From Cepaea nemoralis (taxonomy: Eukaryota > Mollusca > Gastropoda > Stylommatophora > Helicidae), in assembly GCA_014155875.1 (NCBI GenBank), contig JACEFZ010017692.1, positions 610,001-674,000 of the forward strand: 64,000 nt of DNA. Direction: 5' to 3'. Under the pieces are notes generated by a model. It was not told the origin of the DNA. It worked only from the letters and a program-made list of their open reading frames with translations, and did no database searches. Positions 63,976-64,000 of this stretch are shown piece after piece. The translations under genes were made by a program, and so were the position numbers. Position 1 is the stretch's first letter; each line of letters begins with the position of its first letter.

Positions 63976-64000
63976 TTTATATTGCCATTTCATGCTGCAA

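Overview
The window is animal (metazoan) genomic DNA made almost entirely of transposable elements, their decayed remnants and simple-sequence DNA. I recognise no conventional host gene, rRNA gene or functional tRNA gene. The TE mix suggests a marine invertebrate, most likely a lophotrochozoan such as a mollusc. The mix is RNase H-bearing I/Nimb-like LINEs, RTE/CR1-like LINE tails, a Penelope-like element, mariner, hAT and Helitron-like DNA elements, a Polinton/Maverick-like element, tRNA-derived SINEs, and very long di-, tri- and tetranucleotide tracts. The species assignment is inference.

Layout. 0.6-5.7 kb: a full-length LINE (648-5735) with a 14-bp target-site duplication and one frame break. 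6-12 kb: microsatellites, LINE 3' ends and a roughly 1-kb duplicated block. 12.8-14.1 kb: a decayed mariner. 14.8-18.1 kb: SINE pieces, RTE-like remnants and a 423-bp hAT MITE. 18.6-21 kb: a Helitron-like element carrying a 1.5-kb polypyrimidine tract. 23.5-27.6 kb: an RTE/CR1-like LINE split by a 2.07-kb TG..CA insertion with 5-bp TSDs. 28.7-33.4 kb: SINEs and an 80-bp satellite. 33.4-37.5 kb: a mariner split by a nearly intact Penelope-like element. 39-41.9 kb: a three-level nest, with a solo LTR in a mariner in a LINE remnant. 43.1-43.5 kb: two abutting SINEs. 45.1-62.4 kb: a second RNase H LINE split by a 14,158-bp Polinton/Maverick-like element (47283-61440).

The Polinton-like element is the most interesting part. 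It has a 6-bp TSD (CACGTG), terminal inverted repeats of about 0.83 and 0.90 kb starting 5'-AGT, and terminal palindromes. It carries a type-B DNA polymerase of the protein-primed Polinton/adintovirus kind, broken by at least four frame disruptions, and a C2H2 zinc-finger protein with a decayed second copy. It also has three small unrecognised ORFs and two divergently transcribed paralogues with a CxGC...HxC motif. One paralogue has its C-terminal tail inside the TIR, so the tail is copied at the opposite end. I find no integrase, capsid, packaging ATPase or protease ORF. The element is therefore a reduced, non-canonical Polinton or a relative whose other genes I cannot recognise.

The nestings give a relative chronology. 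RTE-like LINEs and mariners are old hosts, and the Penelope-like element, the solo LTR, the 2-kb LTR-like insertion, the hAT MITE and the Polinton are younger. All boundaries were read by eye, without database searches.
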